The position numbers were made by a program, and so were the translations under genes. This document shows, one piece after another, positions 26,082 through 34,772 of a DNA stretch of 64,000 nt. The DNA comes from Chloroflexota bacterium (GTDB taxonomy: Bacteria > Chloroflexota > Anaerolineae > DTLA01): positions 1-64,000 of the forward strand of contig JADBJK010000069.1 of NCBI GenBank assembly GCA_014874485.1, read 5' to 3'. The notes under the pieces were generated by a model, which saw nothing but the letters and a program-made list of their open reading frames with translations, was not told the DNA's origin and did not search any database. Position 1 is the stretch's first letter. Every line of letters starts with the position of its first letter.

Positions 26082-27845
26082 CTAGTCTTGCTCCAGGAAC
26101 GGGCGCTTAGCCCGCGGGTTGAACAGGAACAGGCCGTTGACGAACGTCCGATAGCGCCGGTAGTAGCGCAGCAGCGTCAGGCGCACCGTCTCGCCGGCGA
26201 CGGTTTCCAGAGGCTGCGCGGCATCCAGCACGTGCCAGCCCTTCGCCTGGGCCAGACGCCGATACCACTCGGCCTGCCGCCCCAGGAACGCCTCGGACTC
26301 CTGCCCGGCCTTGCGGCGGGCGGCCACGTCGGGCGGCACGTCCAGCAGCAACCGGATTGCCGGGCGCGGCGACAGGCGCTCCAGCAGGCGCAGCGCCAGC
26401 GGCACATACCCCGCCCCGGCCGCATCCAGGTACGCGGCGACCTCGGCCTGCGCGTCGGCCACGTAGCGGTCGGCGATGACCACCCACCCGCGCAGGAGCG
26501 GCCACGCGACGCGAGCCATGTACTGCCGCCACAGGTCCAACGCGATGACCCACGGCCACACCCGCCGCACCACAGGCCGCCGCCACAGCGCCGCGCGCCG
26601 CTGCCACGGGTCGCTCGCGCTGTTGCCTGGCCCGGCGGGGGCTGCGGACGTGCCACCCAGCCACCTCTTGCCCAGGCCGATGAGCGCGTCGGTCAGCGGC
26701 GAGGACGCCCCCCGCGTCCACACGACCCGCGCCCGGATGTCGCACTGCGCGAAGGCGGCCTGCAACGCTTCGGCGTGGGCGGTCTTGCCCGACCCGTCTA
26801 CGCCGCTGAGGACGGCCAGCATGGGCCGCTGCGAGCGGACGTTCAACTTGCGGCGCACCCCGGCCAGGGCGTGGCGCACGGCGTCATCCAGTTTCTGGGG
26901 CCGAGACAGCCGTCGGTCTCGCGCCACTTTGGCGAAGTAGTGCCGCTTGCTGTAGGCGAAGCCCACGCGCACGGGAAGCGTCCGCGCTTCCGCAGGCGGC
27001 AGCGACGCGGGCGGCAGACGGTGCGGCACGGCGTTCGGGATGCGCGCGTCCGCAAACCACAGCGCCTCGGCCCGCGCCACGTGCCCCAGGATGACGTTCA
27101 GCCCGCGGAGCCAGCCGCGCTCTTCGGCCTGCCTCGCACAGAAATCCCAGTCAAAGTGGGCATCGCTCAGGCTATGGCGCACCTTCACGATGTCCCAGAG
27201 TTTGAACTCCTTGTCCTCGTAGAAGGCGTGGGCCAGCGTTACCAGCACCTCGTCTTCGGGGCCCAGGATGGACACGTCGGGGTCATCTGGGGACGGCCTC
27301 ACCCGCTCCCAGAGCCACTCGTCCACCAGGAACCCTGTGCCCCAGCCGACCTGCGTGTGCAGGTGGATGGCCGAGACCTCTGCCCCGCCCACGAACCGCT
27401 TGAACAGGAACTTTCGCGGCTCCTCAATGTTGCGCAGTTCCACGTAGCCCAGGCCGTAGAGCGCCTGCGCCGCCGCCAGTTCCGACTCCGGCGGCACGAG
27501 CAGGTCCACGTTGTCGCTGCGGTACGGGAACGAGGGGGCAATCCCCGCCGACTTGATGAGCGCGCACGGGACGCCCAGGGACGCCAGCGCGTTGCGCACC
27601 TTCACGTACTCGCTTCGCTGGCGGGCCAGGCTGGCCTGCTCCTGCGCCAGGGCTTCGGCGAAAGGCGGCGCGTTCCAGATGGGCAGGTCTGGGCGCACGC
27701 GCCGCGCCGACAGCAGCGGCACCTTGTTGCGCCGCAGGCACGCCACCAGCGCGTCCATGTCGGCCTGCGACCAGTCGTCGGGATTCACGGGCTTTGCGCC
27801 CGCGTCGCTGAGGAAGACGGCCAGCCGCAACGCGCGCTCGCTCAT
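26082..27845 (-). CDS. Fusion of a nucleotidyltransferase-like domain and a thymidylate-kinase-like P-loop kinase
   Basis: 587 aa. The N-terminal half (about 1-300) resembles the NTP_transf_5 family (KSAGIAPSFPYRSDNVDLLV), but the usual D-x-D of that motif reads N-V-D, so one metal ligand may be missing (alignment by eye). The C-terminal half carries Walker A SGVDGSGKTAHAEALQ and the kinase motif VIADRYVADAQAEV, as in thymidylate kinases, with a C-terminal DVPPDVAARRKAG lid-like region. The ATG at 27845 overlaps the upstream stop (ATGA). Genes like this occur in surface-glycan loci, but the phosphoryl acceptor is unknown; a second dTMP kinase is unlikely in this setting. Domain calls good, role unknown. 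Confidence 0.75.
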   Translation of the reverse strand: MSERALRLAVFLSDAGAKPVNPDDWSQADMDALVACLRRNKVPLLSARRVRPDLPIWNAPPFAEALAQEQASLARQRSEYVKVRNALASLGVPCALIKSAGIAPSFPYRSDNVDLLVPPESELAAAQALYGLGYVELRNIEEPRKFLFKRFVGGAEVSAIHLHTQVGWGTGFLVDEWLWERVRPSPDDPDVSILGPEDEVLVTLAHAFYEDKEFKLWDIVKVRHSLSDAHFDWDFCARQAEERGWLRGLNVILGHVARAEALWFADARIPNAVPHRLPPASLPPAEARTLPVRVGFAYSKRHYFAKVARDRRLSRPQKLDDAVRHALAGVRRKLNVRSQRPMLAVLSGVDGSGKTAHAEALQAAFAQCDIRARVVWTRGASSPLTDALIGLGKRWLGGTSAAPAGPGNSASDPWQRRAALWRRPVVRRVWPWVIALDLWRQYMARVAWPLLRGWVVIADRYVADAQAEVAAYLDAAGAGYVPLALRLLERLSPRPAIRLLLDVPPDVAARRKAGQESEAFLGRQAEWYRRLAQAKGWHVLDAAQPLETVAGETVRLTLLRYYRRYRTFVNGLFLFNPRAKRPFLEQD

Positions 27846-28888
27846 GCCGTCCTCCCCGAAATCAGCATCTGCGCGGCGGCGGCCCAACTGTACCCCTCCA
27901 CGCGGGCGCGGGTGCGCACCGACTTGTCGGCCAGCGCCTGCCGCACTGCGTCGGCCAGGGCCGCATCGTCGGCCACGTAGCGCAGCCCTTCCCCCGCAGG
28001 GAAAAGCCGCGGCAGTTCGCCAAACGGCGTGCTCACGACCGGCAGGTTGCAGGCCATCGCCTCCAGCACCGACATGGGAATCTCCACGCTCCCCTGGGCC
28101 GAACGAACGGGAAAAACGTAGCAGTCGGCCATCTGGTACAACTCGGCCAGGCGCTCTACATAGCGGGTGATGACGATAGCCCCCGCATCCTCCAGCGCGC
28201 GCACCAGCGCCTCATCCACGCCGAACGCCGAACTCCCCAGGACCACGACCTGCGCCTCGCCCCGCAAGGCCCGCTGGAGCGACACCAGCGCGTGGATGTT
28301 GCGGTTGGATAGGATGTGCCCGGCGTGGAACACGAGGGGGACATCGGGGGCCAGCCCGTACTGCGCCCGAAGCGCACGCCGCCGGGCGTCATCGGCCGGG
28401 GCGAAGGTTTCGGTGTCCACGGCGGGCGGCAGGATGCGCACGTCGCACCCCATCTCGCGCAAGGGGGCCGCCGTCGCCTCGCCCTGCGCCCAGACCGGCC
28501 CGGCGCGTAGGAGCGGGATCAGCGCCCGCGCCACGCGCCCGTACGCGCGCGGCTGGAACGCCACCATCGCCACCGGCGTCCGGGCATACGTTGCGAGGGC
28601 GCGCGCCCGCACGAAACTGAACAGCGTGGCGCACGCCGTCGGGAAGTAGAGCGTGTACTCGGGCCTGAAGCCGCGCACGCGCCGCATGAGGCCCGCGCTG
28701 AGGAGCAAGCGGTTGGCCCGCACGCGGTGCACGCCTGCGTCGGGGATGCCGCTGCCGCGGTTCGTCAGCGCCAGCACCTCGTGCGACGCCTGCAACGCCC
28801 TGAGCAGCAGCCACGACGCCTTCTTGATGCCCTCGTCAAACGGCGGCACCAGCGCCTCGGAGAAGTAGAGCACGCGCATCGTCCTCAT
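27842..28888 (-). CDS. GT4-family glycosyltransferase
   Basis: 348 aa. Starts with VLYFSEALVPPFDEGIKKAS, the usual glycine-containing N-terminal loop. The C-terminal domain has VPLVFHAGHILSNRNIHALV and the donor site SVEIPMSVLEAMACNLPVVS. In this site the Glu pair is spaced E-x6-E, slightly unlike the canonical E-x7-E. It overlaps neighbours by 4 nt on both sides. The ATG at 28888 gives ATGA coupling but touches GGGGAGG; the ATG at 28879 has better spacing and may be the real start (345 aa). Cytoplasmic sugar transferase in repeat-unit assembly; donor unknown. Confidence 0.88.
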   Translation of the reverse strand: MRTMRVLYFSEALVPPFDEGIKKASWLLLRALQASHEVLALTNRGSGIPDAGVHRVRANRLLLSAGLMRRVRGFRPEYTLYFPTACATLFSFVRARALATYARTPVAMVAFQPRAYGRVARALIPLLRAGPVWAQGEATAAPLREMGCDVRILPPAVDTETFAPADDARRRALRAQYGLAPDVPLVFHAGHILSNRNIHALVSLQRALRGEAQVVVLGSSAFGVDEALVRALEDAGAIVITRYVERLAELYQMADCYVFPVRSAQGSVEIPMSVLEAMACNLPVVSTPFGELPRLFPAGEGLRYVADDAALADAVRQALADKSVRTRARVEGYSWAAAAQMLISGRTA

Positions 28889-30030
28889 CCTCCCCGCGCC
28901 ACGTCGCGGTACACGTCCATGTACTGCGCAACGACGCGGTGCAGGCTGTAGCGTTCTCCCACGCGCTTCTTGGCCGCTGCGCCCAGGCGGCGGCGCAAAT
29001 CATCATCGGTCAGGACGCGCACCAGGCGGTCGGCCAGGGCGGGGATGTCGTCCTGCGGCACCACGTAGCCGCTGACGCCGTCCTCAATCATGTCGCCCAC
29101 GCTGCCCACGCGCACCGACACAGACGGCTTGCCCGCCGCCGCTGCCTCCAGGATCACCCGCGGCGACGATTCCTGCCGCGAGGTCAGCGCCAGCACCGCG
29201 CACTCGGAATAGGCCCGCAGCGTCTCCTCGTAGCGAATGAGGCCGCGAAAGACCACCGCGTCGCTCAGGCCGTTCTCGGCGGCGTAGGTCTCCATGCGCT
29301 GGAGATATTGGCGGTCGTCTATGCGCCCGGCGAAGTGGACATGGGCTTCGGGAACCTGCTCGCGCACGAGTTTGAGGGCCTGAAGCAGCGCCATGCCGTT
29401 CTTGAGTTCGGTAATCGTCCCCGCGCACAGGATGCGGCCGGGGACGGTGCGATCCGCCACGGCGAAGTAGTCGTCGGAAACCGGGATGGGGATTTCCGTC
29501 CAGCGCGGGTCGGCCTCGGCGTGGTACTCCCGGCGCACGTAGGGGTTGATGGCCACAACCTTCCGGACTCGTGGCATGGCAAATCGGTCGTACAGCATGG
29601 CCGCGCGGTAGCGCAAGCGGTCAAACCACGTCTGGCGGAAAATCTCCGCCTCGCGCCACACGATGCCGTGAATGGTCAGGACCGTCGGGAATCCCGCCAG
29701 GATGCCCGCAGCCGCATACTGGGCCATGTGCGCGTTCACCACGTCCGGCTGGATACGGCGCAACTCGCGGCCCAGTTTCCAGACCGACGTGAGCATGTTG
29801 GGCACGACGCGGCGGCGCGGCACGTGGAGATAGTGGACGAACACCGACCCGTCCTGCACCACCAGGTTGGAATCCACCTCCTTGGTGCAGTGCACGACGT
29901 GCAGTTCCAGGTCCTCCACCGCCTTGAACCCGCGCACCAGGTCGCACGCAACCGCCTGCAACCCGCCCGACCGCCGCGATGGGTCCAGCGGGTACATGAT
30001 GGCCAGCGCCACTTTGAGGGGCTTGCTCAC
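28885..30030 (-). CDS. GT4-family glycosyltransferase
   Basis: 381 aa. LAIMYPLDPSRRSGGLQAVA at the N-terminus, AHMAQYAAAGILAGFPTVLT in the acceptor half, RILCAGTITELKNGMALLQA at the start of the donor half, and RQESSPRVILEAAAAGKPSV with E-x7-E. The GTG at 30030 follows GGGAGGGGG by 4 nt and is preferred; an upstream in-frame start at 30051 lacks a Shine-Dalgarno. It lies 21 nt after the methyltransferase stop. A standard GT-B glycosyltransferase of the operon; donor sugar not predictable. Confidence 0.9.
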   Translation of the reverse strand: MSKPLKVALAIMYPLDPSRRSGGLQAVACDLVRGFKAVEDLELHVVHCTKEVDSNLVVQDGSVFVHYLHVPRRRVVPNMLTSVWKLGRELRRIQPDVVNAHMAQYAAAGILAGFPTVLTIHGIVWREAEIFRQTWFDRLRYRAAMLYDRFAMPRVRKVVAINPYVRREYHAEADPRWTEIPIPVSDDYFAVADRTVPGRILCAGTITELKNGMALLQALKLVREQVPEAHVHFAGRIDDRQYLQRMETYAAENGLSDAVVFRGLIRYEETLRAYSECAVLALTSRQESSPRVILEAAAAGKPSVSVRVGSVGDMIEDGVSGYVVPQDDIPALADRLVRVLTDDDLRRRLGAAAKKRVGERYSLHRVVAQYMDVYRDVARGG

Positions 30031-30051
30031 CGCACCCCCTCCCAACTGCAC

Positions 30052-30903
30052 TCACAGGTATTCCACATAAGGGCAGGTGTGTCCTTCTTTGGTGGCAATG
30101 TAGATGTACTCCGACGTAAAGCCCAGACGCTCCAGCCAGCGCCGCAGGGTGTCCAGCCCGAACCCATACCCCGATGCCACCGGGCCTTTCCTCACCCTCT
30201 CCACGCGAAAACCTGCGCGGCGGAACTCGGCGACCCAGCGAGCCTTGCGAAAGGCCCCGAACTCCTCCAGATGCCCCGACGAAACCCCGTGGGTCTCTGG
30301 GATGAACCATCGGTACACAAACGAATGTCGGCGCTTCTGCACCTTCGGGTTGTTGTCAGGTTCCTGGGGCGACGCGCCACCGGCCCCGCCCGGCACGTGC
30401 CGCCGAACCTTGTCCGTCAGCACCTTGCCGCCCCCTCTCGTGATCACCTGCTCAAGCAGGACGACGACGTGGTTCGGGAAGTAGAGCAGGAGTTCGCACA
30501 ATTTCCAAAACGGGCTGGGGACGACATGGATCGTTACGCCGTCGTCCTTCAGCACCCGGCAAATGCCCGCCAAAGCCCGCTCCGGCGCGGGCAGATGCTC
30601 CAGCAGATTGGACGAGAACACCAGGTCAAACGAACCCGGCGGAAAGTGGTCGCCCACCTCCTCTGCGTCCAGCACCCGGTAGTCCAGGCCGTCGTGCGGC
30701 GGCAGTTGCAGGATGCCGGGGTTGATGTCGGTGGCGGTCAGGCGGCCCACGTACTTCCGCAGCAGGGTGCTCTGGAACCCGTCCCCCGCCCCCAGTTCCA
30801 GACCTGTTGCAAAAAGGCCATCCGGACACCCGCCGAAGATGAGGGCAATCTCACGGGTCCTGTACCCATGCAGCCACTGAAGCCAATCGGGCTTGATCTT
30901 CAC
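30052..30903 (-). CDS. SAM-dependent methyltransferase (class I)
   Basis: 283 aa. The AdoMet site is GLELGAGDGFQSTLLRKYVG (motif I) with TATDINPGI carrying the acidic residue for the ribose, and VFSSNLLEHLPAPERALAGI as motifs III-IV. The C-terminal half is less conserved and includes a hydrophobic stretch KLCELLLYFPNHVVVLLEQV that may lie on the membrane. The GTG at 30903 overlaps the previous stop (GTGA) and has AAGGAG 9 nt upstream. In this operon it most likely methylates a sugar of the repeat unit or a nucleotide sugar (inference). Other small-molecule methylation cannot be excluded. Confidence 0.85.
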   Translation of the reverse strand: MKIKPDWLQWLHGYRTREIALIFGGCPDGLFATGLELGAGDGFQSTLLRKYVGRLTATDINPGILQLPPHDGLDYRVLDAEEVGDHFPPGSFDLVFSSNLLEHLPAPERALAGICRVLKDDGVTIHVVPSPFWKLCELLLYFPNHVVVLLEQVITRGGGKVLTDKVRRHVPGGAGGASPQEPDNNPKVQKRRHSFVYRWFIPETHGVSSGHLEEFGAFRKARWVAEFRRAGFRVERVRKGPVASGYGFGLDTLRRWLERLGFTSEYIYIATKEGHTCPYVEYL

Positions 30904-32066
30904 GGCGCGCTACTCCTTTCGCCGTCGCCCCGCTCCAAGCGAAGCACATCCGCATAGACATCCAGGACCTGCTGAGCGACTCCTGCACTTCGGAAGTTGG
31001 CCTCTGCATAAGCGCGAGCCGTATCGGCCACGGACTTGGCCAGAGGCGCATCGGTTAGCGCCCGCAGGAGCGCGTCGGCCAGCCCCGCCACATCCCCCGG
31101 CCTCACCAGCAGGCCGGTCAGGCCATCTTGCACCACGTCGGGAACGCCGCCCACCGCCGTGGCGACGACCGGCACGCCCGCAGCCATGGCCTGGGCGACG
31201 GCCGCCGGCAGCGTCTCCTGCCACGACGGCAGGGCGAGCGCGGCCGCATGGGCGTACTCGGCCAGGATGTCCGACTCGGACAGCGGGCCGAGAAATCGGA
31301 CGTTCTCCTCAAGCCCCTGCGCCGCCACGAGTTGCCGGATGCGCGCGACGTAGTCGGGGAACGGGCGCGTGTCGCCCGCGATCCGCAGGCGCACGTCGGG
31401 CAGGCTGCGCCGCACGCGGGCAACCGCCTGCGCCAACTCGTACACCGCCTTGCGCGGGCTGACCACGCCGGCGAACAGGATGGTGCGCGGTTCAGGCGCG
31501 CGCCGCAACGCGAAGAACCGCTCGGAGATGGCGTTGGGCACGTGCCAGACGCGGGCGCGCGTCCAGCGGGCGAACTCGCGGGCCACGTAGGGCGCTATGG
31601 CTATCAGGTAGCGCGTTCGGTGGATGCAGCGGCGCTCGTACCAGGCGTCCCACAGCCCACGCGCGCGCTGCGAAAGCCCGCGCAAGTACGCCAACTCGCG
31701 GAAGGCCACGCCGTGCGCGGTGATGACGGCAGGCACGCCCGAAGCAAGCGCCGCGCCCGCGTAGAACGTTGTCCCCTGTCCGTGCACCAGGTCGGGCTGC
31801 TCCTGCTCCACGATGCGGCGGATGGCGCGAAAATCGCCCGCGTAGCCCACAGCCCTGCCCCACCGAAGCCTGGGCAGGTAGGTGATGCGCACGGGGCCTC
31901 TTGTGCGCGTCTGGGGCGACTGCACCGATGGCAGCGACGTTACCACGTGCAGGCTCACATCCCCGCGCGCCGCCGCGCCGTCCAGGAAATACACGACCGT
32001 GGACTCCACGCCGCCGTGCGCGCGCTCCCAATCCAGCGGGAACGGGCTGAGTATCAGAACCTTCAC
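30900..32066 (-). CDS. GT4-family glycosyltransferase
   Basis: 388 aa. LILSPFPLDWERAHGGVEST at the N-terminus and GVVSPRKAVYELAQAVARVR opening the donor domain. The donor site is SWQETLPAAVAQAMAAGVPV, where the second Glu of the E-x7-E pair is replaced by Gln. That is tolerated in some GT4 members but is worth noting. The frame is open up to 32231, but the GTG at 32066, overlapping the O-antigen-polymerase stop (GTGA), is the family start. Cytoplasmic sugar transferase in the repeat-unit pathway. Confidence 0.88.
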   Translation of the reverse strand: MKVLILSPFPLDWERAHGGVESTVVYFLDGAAARGDVSLHVVTSLPSVQSPQTRTRGPVRITYLPRLRWGRAVGYAGDFRAIRRIVEQEQPDLVHGQGTTFYAGAALASGVPAVITAHGVAFRELAYLRGLSQRARGLWDAWYERRCIHRTRYLIAIAPYVAREFARWTRARVWHVPNAISERFFALRRAPEPRTILFAGVVSPRKAVYELAQAVARVRRSLPDVRLRIAGDTRPFPDYVARIRQLVAAQGLEENVRFLGPLSESDILAEYAHAAALALPSWQETLPAAVAQAMAAGVPVVATAVGGVPDVVQDGLTGLLVRPGDVAGLADALLRALTDAPLAKSVADTARAYAEANFRSAGVAQQVLDVYADVLRLERGDGERSSAP

Positions 32067-33538
32067 GCCGACCCCTCTGCCGTTTCTCTCGGCACGATCA
32101 GGGCTTGCCCCTCGCCCAGAATCCACCCCAGGACGCCGCCGACCAGGACATAGAACAGCACCGCGCCGAAGGAGAAGATGACGATGTCGCCGGCCATGCC
32201 GGGAAGCAGGTACGCCACAAACGCGCCCCACGTTGCGACGATGAGGCTACGCGCCTTCGCGTCGGCGATCCTGCGATAGAACCGAAGGGTAACCCAGAAT
32301 GCCGACAGAAGGAAGCCCAGATACGGGATCAGAGTTATTAGCCCGCTCTGGACCAGGATGTACACAAAGGAGTTGTGAGGCGACATCAGCACCCTGGCGT
32401 TCGGGTCCGCGTACTGGTACGCCGCGCCCCGCGCGTATAGCGTGTACAGCGCCGCGAAATTCCCTTGCCCCACGCCCGTGAGCGGATGCGCCTGGATCAT
32501 CTTCCACGCCGTGCCCAGCACTTGCATCCGCCAGATGATGGGACCTTCGGCTTGCAGGCGTTCGCGGATGGCAGGCACCGCGCTGACCACCCCCCATGTG
32601 ATCCCCAGCAGCACGACCGCCGTAAGGAACACCGGCAGGAAAACCTTCCGGAAGCGCGGGTAGAACGGCAGCATCACCAGCAGGGCCGCGATGAACGCCG
32701 CCCACCCGGCGCGGTTGTAGCACATGAACGAGCCAACCGCAAGGACGAGGAGCGTGCCAAGCCACACCAGGCGTCGCCCGCGTGTCTTGCTCTCAATCAT
32801 GCCGCGGGCCGCAAAGGGCGCAGCCATCGCGATGCAAATCGTCGTGAACGCCGGGTTCCCCAGCAGGTTGACGACCCTGCGCACGTGGGTGGAGTAGATA
32901 ACGCTGCGGTCTTCGGGATAGAAAAGAATGATGCCCGTCGTTTGTTCGTGGGTTGCCAAGAGCGCCAGGTAGAAGCCGACGATGGAAAGCGTGATGGCGA
33001 TGCGCTTCACATCGCGCTCCGTGGAGAAGAACTGCCGCGCCAGGAAGTAGGCAATGACCGGCACGAGGTAGATGTCCCAGTAGTTCTGCAGCGCCTTGTT
33101 CGTGGACATGGGCGAGCCGGAATAACTGATGAGGGTGAATGCCGCGAACAGGGCCATGAAGATATCGCTCCAGATGACGCGGGACAACTTGCGCCTTCCG
33201 ACGGCCACTTGCGCGGCGAATAGGGCCAGTAACACCAGCGTAACCAGACGGCTCAGTTTGAGGTCGGGGATGCCGTGTCCCAACTGGATGTCCAGCGGGA
33301 TGAACCGCGCGTAGGGCGCGATGATGATCCACAGGAGCATCCCGATCTTCGGGTCCACGAGAATCGCGCCCAGGCAGAACGCCACACCGACGTAGGTAAC
33401 CACCGCCGTAGATTGCGGCGAGACGAGCGCCGCGCCCAGTGCATATCCCACAACAAGCGCAACGGCAACGAGGGCGATCCGCCCGACGAGGCGGAGCACC
33501 TTCCCATCGCCCGAAAGCCATTCCAACCTACGAATCAT
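32063..33538 (-). CDS. O-antigen polymerase/ligase family membrane protein (Wzy-like)
   Basis: 491 aa with about ten to twelve membrane helices. The periplasmic-loop signature HPLTGVGQGNFAALY followed by SPHNSFVYILVQSGLITLIP is typical of the Wzy_C (O-antigen ligase/polymerase) family. Between a GT4 and another GT4 gene, with a Wzx flippase and a Wzz-like protein in the same operon, the polymerase role is more likely than the ligase role, since an LPS acceptor is not expected in this group (inference). ATGA overlaps link it to both neighbours. Confidence 0.9.
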   Translation of the reverse strand: MIRRLEWLSGDGKVLRLVGRIALVAVALVVGYALGAALVSPQSTAVVTYVGVAFCLGAILVDPKIGMLLWIIIAPYARFIPLDIQLGHGIPDLKLSRLVTLVLLALFAAQVAVGRRKLSRVIWSDIFMALFAAFTLISYSGSPMSTNKALQNYWDIYLVPVIAYFLARQFFSTERDVKRIAITLSIVGFYLALLATHEQTTGIILFYPEDRSVIYSTHVRRVVNLLGNPAFTTICIAMAAPFAARGMIESKTRGRRLVWLGTLLVLAVGSFMCYNRAGWAAFIAALLVMLPFYPRFRKVFLPVFLTAVVLLGITWGVVSAVPAIRERLQAEGPIIWRMQVLGTAWKMIQAHPLTGVGQGNFAALYTLYARGAAYQYADPNARVLMSPHNSFVYILVQSGLITLIPYLGFLLSAFWVTLRFYRRIADAKARSLIVATWGAFVAYLLPGMAGDIVIFSFGAVLFYVLVGGVLGWILGEGQALIVPRETAEGSA

Positions 33539-34755
33539 CGCAACTCCTCATAGACCGTTTGCACCCCCGCGACGTACTGCTGCACTGTGAAGCGCGTCTC
33601 CACTTCCTGGCGGGCGGCAGCGGACAGTCGCCGGCGCAGGTCCGGGTCGCGCATCAGCCGCTCCAGTGCCTGCGCCAGGCGGTCGGCGTCGCCGGGGGGC
33701 ACCAGAAGGCCCGTGCGCTCGTCCTCCAGGATTTCGGGCACCGCGCCGGCGGCGGTCGCCACGATGGGCAGCCGCGCCGCCATCGCTTCCACGATGACGC
33801 GGCCGAACGGCTCCGGCTCCACCGACGTATGCGCCAGCGCGTCCACCGCTTGCAGAAGCGCGGGCACGTCCGGCCGGAATCCGGCGAAGACCACACGCCC
33901 CTTCAGCGGGCCGCCCTCCACGCGGGCACGAAGCCTCTGCTCAAAGTCGTGGCCGCGCCACCCCTCGCCCACGATACACCCGACCAGGTTCGGGTGCGAC
34001 GGGGTCAACCGCTCCATCGCGTCCAAGAACACCTCATGTCCCTTCCACGGGACCAACCGGCCCAACAGCGCGACGACGAACGCGCTTTCGGGCAGGCCCA
34101 GTTCTGTCCGGATTCGGGCGCGAGTGTCCGGCTGGTTCTGGAACTCCGCCAGGTCCACACCGTTGTGGACCACGTACCACTTGCGGAGCCGCACGCCGGC
34201 GCCCAGAATCCAGTCCGCAATGGCCTGGGAGATGAAGATGTGAGCCGTGATGCGGGGCGCAAGGAGCCGGTCAAAGCGGGTCGGCGGTTCAAAGGACCGC
34301 ACGTGGCACACCACCGGCACCCGCGCCCACAGTGCCCCCAGAATCTCACCGCGGTTGAACGGAATCCCGTCGTTCACGTGTACCCAGTCGGGTCTCACAT
34401 CGTAGAGCAGGTTCGCGAACGCCTCGGCCCTCTCCAGGAGGCGCGGCAGATGCTTGCCCAGGAAACCGAACCCATGATAGAGGCGGCGGCCCCACTCCCA
34501 GTCGCGCAACTTCCGCGCCGCCGAGGTCCGCGTCAGCCCTTGCAGCATCGGCGAGGTCTGGGGCGGCGTGTTGGCCCACGGGCGCGTCAGCACCTGCGCG
34601 CCCAGGTCCGAGAACCGCTCGGCGAACGGGTTGCCCTCGGCCACGAGGACAATCGGCTCAAACCGCGCCCGGTCCAGCCCACGCACCAGGTGATACAGGC
34701 TGACCAGCGACCCGCCGATCTGCGGGGCCTTGTCCACGTACAGCACGCGCCGCAT
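33535..34755 (-). CDS. GT4-family glycosyltransferase
   Basis: 406 aa. VLYVDKAPQIGGSLVSLYHL is the N-terminal loop, VHVNDGIPFNRGEILGALWA lies in the acceptor half, and VVALLGRLVPWKGHEVFLDA opens the donor half. EPFGRVIVEAMAARLPIVAT carries the E-x7-E pair. Full-length GT-B enzyme acting at the cytoplasmic face. The start lies 17 nt after the stop of the Wzz-like gene and its stop overlaps the polymerase start. Donor unknown. Confidence 0.92.
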   Translation of the reverse strand: MRRVLYVDKAPQIGGSLVSLYHLVRGLDRARFEPIVLVAEGNPFAERFSDLGAQVLTRPWANTPPQTSPMLQGLTRTSAARKLRDWEWGRRLYHGFGFLGKHLPRLLERAEAFANLLYDVRPDWVHVNDGIPFNRGEILGALWARVPVVCHVRSFEPPTRFDRLLAPRITAHIFISQAIADWILGAGVRLRKWYVVHNGVDLAEFQNQPDTRARIRTELGLPESAFVVALLGRLVPWKGHEVFLDAMERLTPSHPNLVGCIVGEGWRGHDFEQRLRARVEGGPLKGRVVFAGFRPDVPALLQAVDALAHTSVEPEPFGRVIVEAMAARLPIVATAAGAVPEILEDERTGLLVPPGDADRLAQALERLMRDPDLRRRLSAAARQEVETRFTVQQYVAGVQTVYEELR

Positions 34756-34772
34756 CTGCGCCGACTCCGAAA

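Noticed and set aside
30052..30903. Methyltransferase considered as a ubiquinone/menaquinone enzyme (UbiE-like)
   Set aside because: It shares only the general AdoMet site; its operon and C-terminal half do not fit.
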